Part shown: positions 16,566-25,150 of the stretch, piece by piece
How the letters are laid out: each line of letters begins with the position of its first letter
Position numbering within the stretch: the first letter of the stretch is position 1
From: Acidimicrobiales bacterium
GTDB lineage: Bacteria > Actinomycetota > Acidimicrobiia > Acidimicrobiales > Poriferisodalaceae
DNA length: 64,000 bases
Direction of reading: 5' to 3'
Assembly (NCBI GenBank): GCA_009843525.1
Contig: VYDH01000030.1
Coordinates: 167,775 to 231,774, forward strand
The notes under the pieces: model-generated
Databases searched by the model: none
Seen by the model: only the letters and a program-made list of their open reading frames with translations
What the model was told of the DNA's origin: nothing
Translations under genes and position numbers: made by a program

Positions 16566-17636
16566 CTAGGGCCGCCAGAGGGGTTGGTGCGGGAACGATT
16601 GCAGGACGAGTCGACCGAAGAGGTCGCATTCGGCTTGGTGGGGGTAGCCGGACAGGATGAAGGCGTCAATGCCCACGTCGCGGTAGGCGTCGAGCTTGGC
16701 CGTGATCTCGTCGGGGTTGCCGACAATTGCAGCTCCGGCGCCGCTTCTGGCTCGGCCGATGCCGGTCCACAGGCCTTCTTCCGCGAAGCCGTCGTCATCG
16801 GCGCCGTCGCGCAGCTCAGCTTGGCGTTGCACGCCGACGGAGGCCGAATCGAGCGCTCGGGCGCGGATTGAGGCTCCGGTGTCGTCGTCGAGCTGGCTCA
16901 CCAGTCGGCGGGTGGCATCGATGGCCTCTGCGGTAGTGGGGCGCACGATCACGTGGGACCGCAGGCCGAACTTCAGCTCGCGCCCGACAGCGCTCGCCCG
17001 GTCTCGCATCTCGCTGACCGTTGCCGCAACGCCCGCGACGGTGTCGGGCCAGGTCAAGAACACGTCGGCGGCGACTGCGGCGGTGTGCTTGGCGTCGTCG
17101 GAGAAGCCGCCGAAGTAGAAGGGCGGGCAGTTCCCGCTCGCGGTGCCGACGCGTGGGGGTTCGAGCTGCACCGAGACGAACTCGCCGTCGAAGTCGACCG
17201 GCTGGCCATTGAGCAGGGTGCGCAGCACCTCCATGTACTCGCGGGTGCGCTGGTAGCGCGGGGCCGACGGCAGCGGTGCACCGGGCAGGTCGCTGGAGAT
17301 GATGTTGATGGTGAGCCGCCCGCCCGCCATCTGGTCGATCGTGGCGAGCTGGCGCGCCAACTGCGGAGGCCAGAGCTCTCCCATGCGCACCGCCAGCAGC
17401 AGGTTGATCCGCTCGGTTCTTGTGGCGATGCCGGCGGCGAAAGCGGTGGCATCGATGCCCAGCGTGTAGCCGGAAGGCAGCAGCACGTTGTCGAAGCCGT
17501 TTCGCTCGGCGGTGGTGACGATGTCCGCGCAGTGCTCCCATGAACTGGCCAAGGCCCGATCCGGCACGCCCAGGAACTCATAGTCGTCGTCGCACAGCGC
17601 TGAGAACCAGGCAATCTCGGGTGGGGCCGTGTTCAT
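16566..17636 (-). CDS. LLM flavin-dependent monooxygenase, SsuD-like
   Basis: A 356-residue luciferase-like monooxygenase of the alkanesulfonate monooxygenase (SsuD) branch, which uses FMNH2 and O2 to cleave a C-S bond giving aldehyde and sulfite. Supporting segments are ERNGFDNVLLPSGYTLGIDATAFAAGIATRTERINLLLAVR (split across about 44-84), ATIDQMAGGRLTINIISSD and SGYPHQAECDLFGRLV near the C-terminus. Length is close to SsuD (about 380). It is the last gene of the sugar-transport operon, 34 bases after the Gfo/Idh/MocA stop. In that context a sulfonated sugar is an attractive substrate. No flavin reductase partner is in the window. Confidence 0.86.
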   Translation of the reverse strand: MNTAPPEIAWFSALCDDDYEFLGVPDRALASSWEHCADIVTTAERNGFDNVLLPSGYTLGIDATAFAAGIATRTERINLLLAVRMGELWPPQLARQLATIDQMAGGRLTINIISSDLPGAPLPSAPRYQRTREYMEVLRTLLNGQPVDFDGEFVSVQLEPPRVGTASGNCPPFYFGGFSDDAKHTAAVAADVFLTWPDTVAGVAATVSEMRDRASAVGRELKFGLRSHVIVRPTTAEAIDATRRLVSQLDDDTGASIRARALDSASVGVQRQAELRDGADDDGFAEEGLWTGIGRARSGAGAAIVGNPDEITAKLDAYRDVGIDAFILSGYPHQAECDLFGRLVLQSFPHQPLWRP

Positions 17637-17670
17637 CGCCGCCGCTCCGCAAGCTCTGCCGCGGTGCTCA

Positions 17671-18840
17671 TCAGCCCAGCCCGGCGAGTTCGGCAGGGGT
17701 GAGCAGCTCGCTCATCTCTACTGGTCGGCCCTCGTCTATCGAGATGTGCGCGGCCCGGCCGATGGCCACCGACCACAATCCATCGGCCAGTGTGCATTCG
17801 GCCGGGCTCGATGTGAGCACGGCGTCCCGGAAGCGTTCCAGCTCGATGTACGACGAGCCATGGTGGTGGCCGGTCACCGGTGCGGCGCTGGCGACCTGCC
17901 GCTCGGTGACGTTGCCGATCCAGTCACGCCCGCGCACACCCACCCGCAGCACATCGTCGGGGATCAGCGCCTCGAGCTTGCCGCCCTCGCCCACCACCGA
18001 CAGCTCTTCCTGGTTGCGTGTGGCGTCGGCGAACATGCACAGGTCCAGCAGCGCCCTCGCGCCTGAGGCGAAGTCGACGATTACGAAGGCGTTGTCCAAG
18101 ATGTCTGGCGTCTCGCCGCCGTAGCTCTCGTCGAGATGATTCAGATCCTGCGCGCCCGACGCCATCACGCGGACTGGCTCGTCGCCCACGATGAATCGCA
18201 TGAGGTCGAAGAAGTGGCAGCACTTCTCGACCAGGGTGCCGCCGGTGTTGCGATTGAACCGGTTCCAGTCGCCCACCTTCGGCTGGAAGGGAAAGCGGTG
18301 CTCTCGGATGGACACCATCGCAATGCAGCCCACGGCGCCGGCATGAGCCTGTTCGATGAGTGCAGCCACCGGCGCCATGTAGCGGTACTCCAGCCCCACC
18401 CACACGAGTGGTGCGTCGGGCCCGAGCGCCTTGATGCCGTCGATGATGCGCCGGCAGTCGTCCAGCGTGGTGGCGAGCGGCTTCTCAATGAGCTGGGGCA
18501 CACCGGCAGCGGCTACGTCCAAAACGATGTCGGTGTGGAGGTGGTTCGGCGTCGCCACCACCACGGCATCGCACAGCCCCGCATCGAGCAGTTCGTCGTG
18601 GCTGTCGAAGCTGGGGACGGGATCGAGCCCGCCGCAAGCCAGTTCGTGCTGGGCCGCCTTGAGCGACGGCTCCCAGTTGTCGCACAGCGCCGCGACCTCG
18701 GCGCCGTCGAGCGCGATGAGGTTGGCGATGTGCTCGATGCCCATCATGCCGGTGCCGATGACGCCGAAGCGCACCGGCTCGCTGGCCGCTAGGGCCACGG
18801 CTCCGCCCTCTGTCTCGGCCTCGTGGGTGCCGTCGCTCAC
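17671..18840 (-). CDS. Gfo/Idh/MocA family oxidoreductase
   Basis: A 389-residue NAD(P)-dependent enzyme. The Rossmann motif is GVIGTGMMGIEH at about 23-34; the family EKPLA motif (LIEKPLATT) and the WVGLEYRYM and GGTLVEKCCHFFDLMRF segments form the active site, with candidate catalytic Lys and His. No ATG gives a good start; the GTG at 18840 overlaps the stop of the aldo/keto reductase gene as GTGA, indicating coupling. Members oxidise sugars or inositols, and some (GH109, GH177/179, GH188) are NAD-dependent glycosidases. In this operon an NAD-dependent glycosidase of the SqgA (GH188) kind is possible. Confidence 0.87.
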   Translation of the reverse strand: MSDGTHEAETEGGAVALAASEPVRFGVIGTGMMGIEHIANLIALDGAEVAALCDNWEPSLKAAQHELACGGLDPVPSFDSHDELLDAGLCDAVVVATPNHLHTDIVLDVAAAGVPQLIEKPLATTLDDCRRIIDGIKALGPDAPLVWVGLEYRYMAPVAALIEQAHAGAVGCIAMVSIREHRFPFQPKVGDWNRFNRNTGGTLVEKCCHFFDLMRFIVGDEPVRVMASGAQDLNHLDESYGGETPDILDNAFVIVDFASGARALLDLCMFADATRNQEELSVVGEGGKLEALIPDDVLRVGVRGRDWIGNVTERQVASAAPVTGHHHGSSYIELERFRDAVLTSSPAECTLADGLWSVAIGRAAHISIDEGRPVEMSELLTPAELAGLG

Positions 18841-19763
18841 GGCAATGGCTGACCTTCCGAGGCCTCGACAATGTCGTAGACGTCGTTGCGGTCGAGCTGC
18901 ACGCCGAGCGCCGCCTGCATCGCTTCGAGTCGTTCCGGTTGCTGTGTGCCGACAATGGCCACCGGCGCGGTGGGATGTGCCAGTACGAAGGCCACGCACA
19001 CTGCGGCGCGGTCGACGCTCTCCCGATCGGCCAAGCGGTCCAGCGTTGCCAGCAGCTCCGGCTGAACCCCGCGGTCGTCCTCGCCCGCCTGTGCCATGAG
19101 TCGCCCGCCGGCGAGCGGACTCCATGCCAACGGCACCATGCCCATCTCCGAGCACAGGTCGAGCGTGCCGTCTCGCAGCGCGTCCAGGCAAGCGGCTGAA
19201 TACTCGGGCTGGGTACTGGCCAGCGGTGCGTCGAGATGGGCCGCCAGCGCCCGGGTCTGCGCAGGCGTGTAGTTGGACACGCCGACGGCGCCCACCAGCC
19301 CGTCGGCAACCAACCCGTCGAGTGTGTCGGCCACTTCGGCGGGGTGCGTGAACATGTCGGGCCGGTGCACCTGGTACAGGTCGATGCGGTCAGCCCCGAG
19401 CCTGGCCAGCGAGGCCTCGCACGCAGACCGCATCGCTGCCGCGCCCGAGTCGTAGGGCACCGGCGGCACGATGCCGCCCTTGGTGGCGAGCACCATGCGA
19501 TCGCGCAGGTCGGGCCGGGCCCGCAGCACCGCACCCAGGTTCTCCTCGCAGGCCCCGAAGCCGGTGCCGCCCCAGTCCAGGCCGTACACGTCGGCGATGT
19601 CCACCAGATTCATGCCGAGCTCAAGCCCGGCCTCGATCAGCGCCGCGTTCTGGCCGACATCGGTGCCGGTGAAGCGCCACAGCCCCAGTGCCAGCGGGCC
19701 GATCTCGACACCGCCCGGTCCGAGCCGCCGCGAGCCCGTGCGAACTAGGGACGAGTCGCCCAC
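18837..19763 (-). CDS. Aldo/keto reductase
   Basis: About 308 residues of the aldo/keto reductase barrel. The tetrad is present: Asp and Tyr in NLVDIADVYGL, Lys in LATKGGI, and His in LYQVHRPD. VGAVGVSNYTPAQ and the C-terminal VAIVGTQQPERLEA (NADPH-site) complete the fold. Start codons are non-ATG: GTG at 19763 or TTG at 19772, the latter overlapping the permease stop as TTGA. It is embedded between the permease and the Gfo/Idh/MocA gene with overlaps at both ends. In sulfo-ASMO gene sets an AKR (SmoB) reduces 6-oxo-glucose; the same role is proposed here. Confidence 0.87.
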   Translation of the reverse strand: MGDSSLVRTGSRRLGPGGVEIGPLALGLWRFTGTDVGQNAALIEAGLELGMNLVDIADVYGLDWGGTGFGACEENLGAVLRARPDLRDRMVLATKGGIVPPVPYDSGAAAMRSACEASLARLGADRIDLYQVHRPDMFTHPAEVADTLDGLVADGLVGAVGVSNYTPAQTRALAAHLDAPLASTQPEYSAACLDALRDGTLDLCSEMGMVPLAWSPLAGGRLMAQAGEDDRGVQPELLATLDRLADRESVDRAAVCVAFVLAHPTAPVAIVGTQQPERLEAMQAALGVQLDRNDVYDIVEASEGQPLP

Positions 19764-19768
19764 AGCGC

Positions 19769-20773
19769 TCAAGACTTCACCGAGCCGGCCAGCAGCCCGC
19801 GCACGAAGAAGCGCTGCAGGAAGAAGAACACCAGCATCGGCACGCCTGCCTGCACGAAGGCGCCCGCCGACAGCAGGTGTTCGCGCAGGCCGAACTCGCC
19901 GGCCATCGAGGCGATCTTGATGGTGGCGGGGTAGTTCTCGCCTGCCGCGCCCAGCATGGTCAGGGCGATCAGGTAGTCGTTCCAGGTCCACAGGAACTGG
20001 AAGATGGCGAAGGCCGCCAGGGCGGGAACCGACAGCGGTACCACGATGCGCCAGAAGATGGTGAAGTGGTCGGCGCCGTCGATGCGGGCCGCCTCGAACA
20101 GCTCACCGGGCAGCGTCGAGATGTAGTTGTGCAGCAGGAAGATGGCGAACGGCAGGGCGAAGGCCGTGTGGGTCAGCCAGACCGCCGTAGCGGTGCCGGC
20201 GAGGCTGAAGTCGGGGAACAGCGTGACGACGATCTCGGTGCCGGGAAGGGTCCAGTGGGCACCGCCGGCGAACATCTGCAGCAGCGGCAGCAAGGCGACC
20301 TGGTTGGGCAGGGCCAGCAGCGAGACGGTGCCGATGAATAGCCACTCGCGGCCTCGAAACGGGATCCACGCGAACGCGTACGCCGCGAGGGCGGCAATGG
20401 CGATGGGGATGATCGTCGCCGGGATAGCGATGGCGAAGGAGTTCAGCAGCGCCTGCCACAGCCCGCCGGTCTGCTCGCCCGACGACAGCACATCGGCGTA
20501 GTTCTCCAGCGTCCAGTTGCCTTCGGTGAACGATGTCCACCAACCGGAGGCGCGCTGGTCGTCACGGTGCCGGAACGAGTTGAGGAACAGGCTGCCAGTG
20601 GGAACGCTCCAGACGATCACCATCAGCCACAGCACCCAGGCCGGTATCGAGCGCAGGAAGCGGTACACGGCCCGCCCGACGCGGTCGGGGCCGCGTCGCC
20701 CGCGCTGCGCCGAACCGCTGCCTGCCGGCCCGGGGGCCTTTTCGGCCGCTGCGGTCTCGGCGGCGCTACTCAC
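19769..20773 (-). CDS. Carbohydrate ABC transporter permease (MalG type)
   Basis: A 334-residue permease with about six membrane helices after an N-terminal Ala/Gly-rich cytoplasmic stretch. The EAA loop ELFEAARIDGADHFTIFWRIVVPLSVP near residue 235 is the ATPase contact. The C-terminal FFVRGLLAGSVKS is typical of MalG-like proteins, which commonly end ...GAVKG. Its start overlaps the end of the MalF-type gene by 8 bases. It forms the heterodimeric channel with that protein. Confidence 0.93.
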   Translation of the reverse strand: MSSAAETAAAEKAPGPAGSGSAQRGRRGPDRVGRAVYRFLRSIPAWVLWLMVIVWSVPTGSLFLNSFRHRDDQRASGWWTSFTEGNWTLENYADVLSSGEQTGGLWQALLNSFAIAIPATIIPIAIAALAAYAFAWIPFRGREWLFIGTVSLLALPNQVALLPLLQMFAGGAHWTLPGTEIVVTLFPDFSLAGTATAVWLTHTAFALPFAIFLLHNYISTLPGELFEAARIDGADHFTIFWRIVVPLSVPALAAFAIFQFLWTWNDYLIALTMLGAAGENYPATIKIASMAGEFGLREHLLSAGAFVQAGVPMLVFFFLQRFFVRGLLAGSVKS

Positions 20774-22388
20774 CGCGCTGCATCCGTCTGATGTTGAGGC
20801 CCATGACGGGCACCACGCCCAGGAACAGCACCACCGCCAGTGCCGAGCCCAGCCCCAGGTTGAACTCGGTGAAGCTGCGCTGCCACATCTCGTTGGCGAT
20901 GACCTGCGTGCCGAAGTTGCCGTTGGTCATTACCCGCACGATGTCGAACACTTTCATGACCAGCACGATCATGGCGGTCATGACCACCGTGATGGTGGGC
21001 ACGATGGTGGGCAGCGTCACCCCGAAGAACACCTGGCGCTCGTCGGCGCCGTCGACGCGGGCCGCCTCGATCAGGTCGGCCGGCACGGCCTTGATCGCCG
21101 CCGACAGGATGACCATGGCGAACCCCGTCTGAATCCAGATGAGCACCACCATCAACCACACGTTGTTGAAGGGCGATTCCTGGACGAACAGGATGGTCCC
21201 CGCGATCGGCTCGTCATTGGGACCGAGCGCCGAGCCGCCCACGCCGGGACCCAGGAAGCGGTAGATCAGCCACAGCAGCGGGATGGCCGCAATCGCCGAC
21301 CCCACAGCGATCGCCGACTGCCGCCGCCGCACGCCGAATGCGCACAGCGCGGTGAGCAGGACAGTGACGGCGGCCAGCACAGCAACGGCGGTCCACGCGC
21401 CGCCGCTCGACGGCCGCAGCGTGCCCAGCCAGACCCAGATGGCGTTGAGCAGTCCGGTCTGGGACTTCTGCGGCGGCCGGGCGATGTACATGAAGCGCCA
21501 GATGATCCCCGCGCCGACGAAGGAGATCGCCATCGGCAGGAAGATCAGGCTCTTGGCGAACGACTCGCGCTTGGTGCGGTCGGCGATCACTGCGGCCAGC
21601 AGGCCCAGCGCCGTGGACAGGAAGGTGACCGCCACCACCCACCACAGGTTGTTCATGACGGTGCCGCGCAGGTTGGCGAACACGGCGAAGCTCAGCAGCA
21701 GGCCGCCGCCGAGCCCGATCCCGACGGTGCTGGCCGACACGTCGGCCCTGACGCCGCGACTGCGGCCCCGACTCATCGCGATGAGGGTTGCAATGGCGAA
21801 CAAAATGAGGCTGCCCCAGAACAACCGGCTGCCGAAGATGCCTGCCCAGCCCGACAGATCCACACTCTGCGCGTTGGTGAAGATCTCGCCGTAGTTGGCG
21901 AGCCCACGGAAGCTCTCGCCCGCCTTGTCGAACAGCGACAGGTAGATGGTGCGCAGCAGCGGCACGATCAGCCCCAGCGCGACGAACAGCATCGCCGGCC
22001 CCACGAACGTGAGCGCTCGCAGCCGGCCCTGCAGCGTGGCGATGCGGTCACCGCCAGGAGACCGCTTCACACCGACTGCCGCACCCGCCAGCCCGAACAC
22101 AGCAGCTCCGATGACAATCCACATGAGGGTCGGGTTGATCCACCCGAATGAGGGACCGTCCAGCAGCGGCGTGCACTCATCGTTGCGGGAACCCTCGACT
22201 GCGACGCATCTGCGGAGTCCCGCCGCCACTGCGCCCGCGCCTGCGCCGACGAGCACACCCGCCACCGCCGCCACGACGGCCCAGCGGCGCTCGACCAGTC
22301 CGAACAGCCGGTGGGTGCCCCAGAACACGGCGGCGCTGGCGCCGACGGAGATCACGATGCCCAGAAAGGCACCCCACAGCGCTGCCAT
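20766..22388 (-). CDS. Carbohydrate ABC transporter permease (MalF type), enlarged
   Basis: A 540-residue permease, much longer than the usual 290-320. The C-terminal 200 residues contain the canonical EAA loop DLIEAARVDGADERQVFFGVTLP. The N-terminal part adds several helices (about 1-30, 38-58, 88-108) before the normal first helix RALTFVGPAMLFVALGL, and further hydrophobic segments are inserted at about 205-270 and 325-375, giving perhaps ten or more helices. This resembles the larger MalF proteins of some bacteria. It is separated from the binding-protein gene by 166 bases containing a strong hairpin. Confidence 0.9.
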   Translation of the reverse strand: MAALWGAFLGIVISVGASAAVFWGTHRLFGLVERRWAVVAAVAGVLVGAGAGAVAAGLRRCVAVEGSRNDECTPLLDGPSFGWINPTLMWIVIGAAVFGLAGAAVGVKRSPGGDRIATLQGRLRALTFVGPAMLFVALGLIVPLLRTIYLSLFDKAGESFRGLANYGEIFTNAQSVDLSGWAGIFGSRLFWGSLILFAIATLIAMSRGRSRGVRADVSASTVGIGLGGGLLLSFAVFANLRGTVMNNLWWVVAVTFLSTALGLLAAVIADRTKRESFAKSLIFLPMAISFVGAGIIWRFMYIARPPQKSQTGLLNAIWVWLGTLRPSSGGAWTAVAVLAAVTVLLTALCAFGVRRRQSAIAVGSAIAAIPLLWLIYRFLGPGVGGSALGPNDEPIAGTILFVQESPFNNVWLMVVLIWIQTGFAMVILSAAIKAVPADLIEAARVDGADERQVFFGVTLPTIVPTITVVMTAMIVLVMKVFDIVRVMTNGNFGTQVIANEMWQRSFTEFNLGLGSALAVVLFLGVVPVMGLNIRRMQRGE

Positions 22389-22475
22389 CGTCGCAGTCTT
22401 ACAGGCGACCGGTAGGCGGGGCGGACCGTGGGTGGGCGCCCCTTCCCAGGGGGCTCAGCCGGAGTCCGAACGCGC

Positions 22476-22509
22476 CGGAGGCCGGCCCACGTCGGTGGGC
22501 CGGCCTCCG
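22476..22509 (-). terminator. Strong hairpin between binding protein and permease genes
   Basis: CGGAGGCCGGCCCAC and GTGGGCCGGCCTCCG form a perfect 15-bp stem with loop GTCG. It lies 45 bases after the binding-protein stop and 88 bases before the permease start. No T-run follows, so it is probably an attenuator or an mRNA-stabilising hairpin that lets the binding protein be made in excess over the permeases. Confidence 0.65.
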
Positions 22510-22554
22510 TTCACGCATGTTGTTGCTCAGCCGTCCTCGAACGACTGCCGCCGC

Positions 22555-24024
22555 TTACTGCGGCCAGCTGTCGTCGATGGCTTGGGTTGCCTCGGCGACG
22601 CTCTTGTCGCCGTTGACGACTGCGGTGCCCTCGGTCCAGAAGGTGCCGGCGCCGACCTCGGCGGGCATCAGGTCTGAACCGTCGAAGCGCACGACATCGG
22701 CGTTCTGCAGGATGTCGAGGAACGACTGCTCGAGCGGCTGGTACACGCTCGGGTCCTGGTTCGTCGCTGCCGACAGGAAGCCGGACAGGCCGCCGCCCTT
22801 GCGCTCGGTCTGTGCCTGCTGGCGCACCTCGGCGTACTCGGAGCTGGCGAAGTACTTCATGACTTCCCACACCTCGGGAGCGTCGCGGAAGGCGCCCACC
22901 AGGGTGCCGGCGCCCAGCACAGGCTGGTCGCCCTTGACCGACGGGAAGTAGAAGGTGTCCACGGCATCGGCCGAGCCGTCGGCGAATGCGGTTCCCTCCG
23001 GGATGAACGCCGCGTAGAAGGACGCCTGACGGTGCATCATGCAGTCGTTGTCGACCAGCGGTTGGCCGTTGTCGCCGAATGGAGTGGCGGCGATGGAGCC
23101 GCCCGCGGCGAACACCATGCCCGGCGTGTTCCACAGGTCGAGCACCTCGGTGAACACACCGCTGACTTCGGCGCTGGAGAAGGCCAGTTCACCGGCGACC
23201 CATGCGTCGTATTCGGCGGGCGTGTGGAAGCGCAGCATCAGGTCTTCGACCCAGTCGGTGAAGGTCCAGCCGGTGGCCGGGCCGCTCTCGATGCCGATGC
23301 AGAAGGGGGTGTCGCCGTTGGCGATCATCTCGGCCGACAGCGCCTTGAGCTCGTCCCAGGTGCCGGGCACCGAGTAGCCCTTCGACTCGAACAGCGCCGG
23401 CTTGTACCACACCAGCGACTTCAGGTCCGACTTGTTCGGAATGCCGTACTGGGTTCCGTCGACATCGCCGAACGCCGTCCAAGCGGGCGTCCAGTGCTCG
23501 TTCATGGCTGCGATGACATCGTCGGGCAGCGCGATGAGGTGGCCGTCACGTGCGAAGTCGGCCAGCTTGCCCGGCTGCGGGAAGATGAAGATGTCCGGCG
23601 GGTTGCCGCCGGCTGCTTGCGCATTGATCTGGTCCGCAGCGTCGCGGGCACCGGTGTAGCTGACCTCGATGCCGGTCTGGGCGGCGAAGTGGTCGAGCGC
23701 ATCTCGCAGCGCACCGGCTTCCTCGTCGCTGGACTCGGGACCGAAGACGGTCACCTTGGTGCCCGACAGGTCCATCATGTCATCAGACATGTCGTCATCC
23801 ATGGAGTCGTCCATCGACTCGTCATCCATGGAGTCGTCCATCGACTCGTCGGCCATGGAGTCGTCCATCGACTCGTCGGCCATCGCCTCGGTCGCGGCCG
23901 GCGCCTCCTCGGCGTCTCCGTCGTCATCGCTGCCGCATGCCGCCGCGATGAGTCCGAAGGCCAGCACGATGGCCAGAAGACGCGCCCAGCGGAGTCGGGT
24001 GCGTCTGTTGCTGTGGTCTTTCAT
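22555..24024 (-). CDS. Carbohydrate ABC transporter substrate-binding lipoprotein
   Basis: A 489-residue extracellular solute-binding family 1 protein. After KDHSNRRTRLR comes a hydrophobic segment and lipobox IAAAC with Cys30 as the lipid anchor. Residues 31-85 are an acidic Met/Asp/Ser linker built from repeated DESMDDSM units; the folded domain begins at TKVTVFGPESSDEEAG. PFCIGIESGPATGWTFTDWVEDLMLR is a typical ligand-domain segment. The ATG at 24024 is preceded by GGGAGGAACAC. It opens the operon leading to the permeases and oxidoreductases; a 16-bp operator-like palindrome lies 44 bases upstream. Confidence 0.92.
   Translation of the reverse strand: MKDHSNRRTRLRWARLLAIVLAFGLIAAACGSDDDGDAEEAPAATEAMADESMDDSMADESMDDSMDDESMDDSMDDDMSDDMMDLSGTKVTVFGPESSDEEAGALRDALDHFAAQTGIEVSYTGARDAADQINAQAAGGNPPDIFIFPQPGKLADFARDGHLIALPDDVIAAMNEHWTPAWTAFGDVDGTQYGIPNKSDLKSLVWYKPALFESKGYSVPGTWDELKALSAEMIANGDTPFCIGIESGPATGWTFTDWVEDLMLRFHTPAEYDAWVAGELAFSSAEVSGVFTEVLDLWNTPGMVFAAGGSIAATPFGDNGQPLVDNDCMMHRQASFYAAFIPEGTAFADGSADAVDTFYFPSVKGDQPVLGAGTLVGAFRDAPEVWEVMKYFASSEYAEVRQQAQTERKGGGLSGFLSAATNQDPSVYQPLEQSFLDILQNADVVRFDGSDLMPAEVGAGTFWTEGTAVVNGDKSVAEATQAIDDSWPQ
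23778..23886. repeat. 30-bp tandem repeats encoding the lipoprotein linker
   Basis: About three near-identical 30-base units (core GAGTCGTCCATCGACTCGTC on the plus strand) encode the DESMDDSM-type linker of the binding lipoprotein. The unit length is a multiple of three, so gain or loss of a copy would keep the frame and only change linker length. Confidence 0.75.
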
Positions 24025-24067
24025 GTGTTCCTCCCTGGGGGGACGCAAATCGGTGCGCCCGTGCACG

Positions 24068-24083
24068 TTGCAAGCGCTTGCAG
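24068..24083. promoter_or_regulatory. LacI-family operator upstream of the sugar operon
   Basis: TTGCAAGCGCTTGCAG is a near-perfect palindrome with the central CG typical of LacI/GalR-family operators. It is 44 bases before the binding-protein ATG and close to the end of the lacI-type gene. It matches the site at 26952-26967 in 13 of 16 positions. Confidence 0.72.
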
Positions 24084-24136
24084 ACGCGGTTGCCGAAGCC
24101 TAGCCGACTGTCAAATGGCCGCGCCCGCCGGGGATC

Positions 24137-25150
24137 TCACGGGGAACCCACTGAGTCACGGACGATCAGCTCGGTGTCGAGCTGGATGTGCTGGGGTGCC
24201 GGCGTGGCGGTCTCGAGCGACCGCAGCACCAGCTCCGCAGCGGCGACTCCCTGGTCGGCGACGTGCTGCCGCACCGTCGTCAAGCCCACGAGGCGGCTCT
24301 GGTCGTGGTCATCGACGCCGACGAGCGACAGATCGTCACCGACGCGCAGACCCAGGTCGCGCGCTGCGAGCATGGCGCCGAACGCCTGCTCGTCGCACAT
24401 GGCGAAGATCGCACTCGGCGGCTCCGCGGCCCCGAGCAGCACGTGGGCCGCGCGTCGTGCCTCGGCCCAGCTGTTGCTCGTCGAAACGGTCATCGCCGGA
24501 TCCGGCGTCAACCCCGCTGCGCTGTGCGCCCGGGCGTAGCCCTCCGCTCGCTGGCTGGGGATGGAGAAGTTGAGCGAATCCCCGCTGCTGAGGCTGAGCA
24601 GCCCGATGCGCCGGTGACCGTTGTCGAGCAGGAGGTCGGTGGCGGTGCGGCCGACCGCCACGTTGTCCACCGTCACCGAGCTGAGCGCCGCCGTCCGGAA
24701 GCCGACCGTGACAGCACAGCCGCCTTGTGCCACGAATGCGCTCGCGACATCGGGACCCACGGCGACGTCGATCAGCACTACCGCATCGCTGCGACCCGAT
24801 CTGACGCCGTTCAGCTCGATGAAGCGACGGCGTTCGTCGGAGTTGGCGACGCCCGACAGCAACAGGTCGTATCCCGCTGCGGTCGTGTGATGGCCCAGCG
24901 CACCCACGATCGTCGCGTTGAACCAGGCGGCCGGGTCGGGCACCGCCGCGGCAATCGTGTTGGTCGTCCCTGCGGCCAGCCGTGCTGCGGGCAAGTTGGG
25001 CCGGTAGTCGAGTTCGGCAGCGGCCGTGAGCACTCTCTGCCGTGTGGCTGAGGCGACATGGGGCAACCCCCGCAATGCCCGGCTGACCGTCGCAGTGGAT
25101 ACTCCCGCGGCTCGGGCGACGTCGCCGATCCGAACCATGGGACCCGTCAT
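24137..25150 (-). CDS. LacI/GalR family transcriptional repressor
   Basis: About 337 residues. The N-terminal helix-turn-helix RIGDVARAAGVSTATVSRALRG (split near residues 6-27) is followed by the hinge helix LAAGTTNTIA region and a periplasmic-binding-like effector domain with VDNVAVGRTATDLLLDNGHRRIGLLS and DDLSLVGVDDHDQSRLVGLTTVRQ. The ATG at 25150 was chosen because it overlaps the GH13 stop as ATGA; a GTG at 25159 is possible. It probably binds the 16-bp palindromes at 26952, 24068 and 15208, so it would control its own GH13-lacI transcript, the transporter operon and the ATPase. Effector likely the transported sugar. Confidence 0.92.
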   Translation of the reverse strand: MTGPMVRIGDVARAAGVSTATVSRALRGLPHVASATRQRVLTAAAELDYRPNLPAARLAAGTTNTIAAAVPDPAAWFNATIVGALGHHTTAAGYDLLLSGVANSDERRRFIELNGVRSGRSDAVVLIDVAVGPDVASAFVAQGGCAVTVGFRTAALSSVTVDNVAVGRTATDLLLDNGHRRIGLLSLSSGDSLNFSIPSQRAEGYARAHSAAGLTPDPAMTVSTSNSWAEARRAAHVLLGAAEPPSAIFAMCDEQAFGAMLAARDLGLRVGDDLSLVGVDDHDQSRLVGLTTVRQHVADQGVAAAELVLRSLETATPAPQHIQLDTELIVRDSVGSP

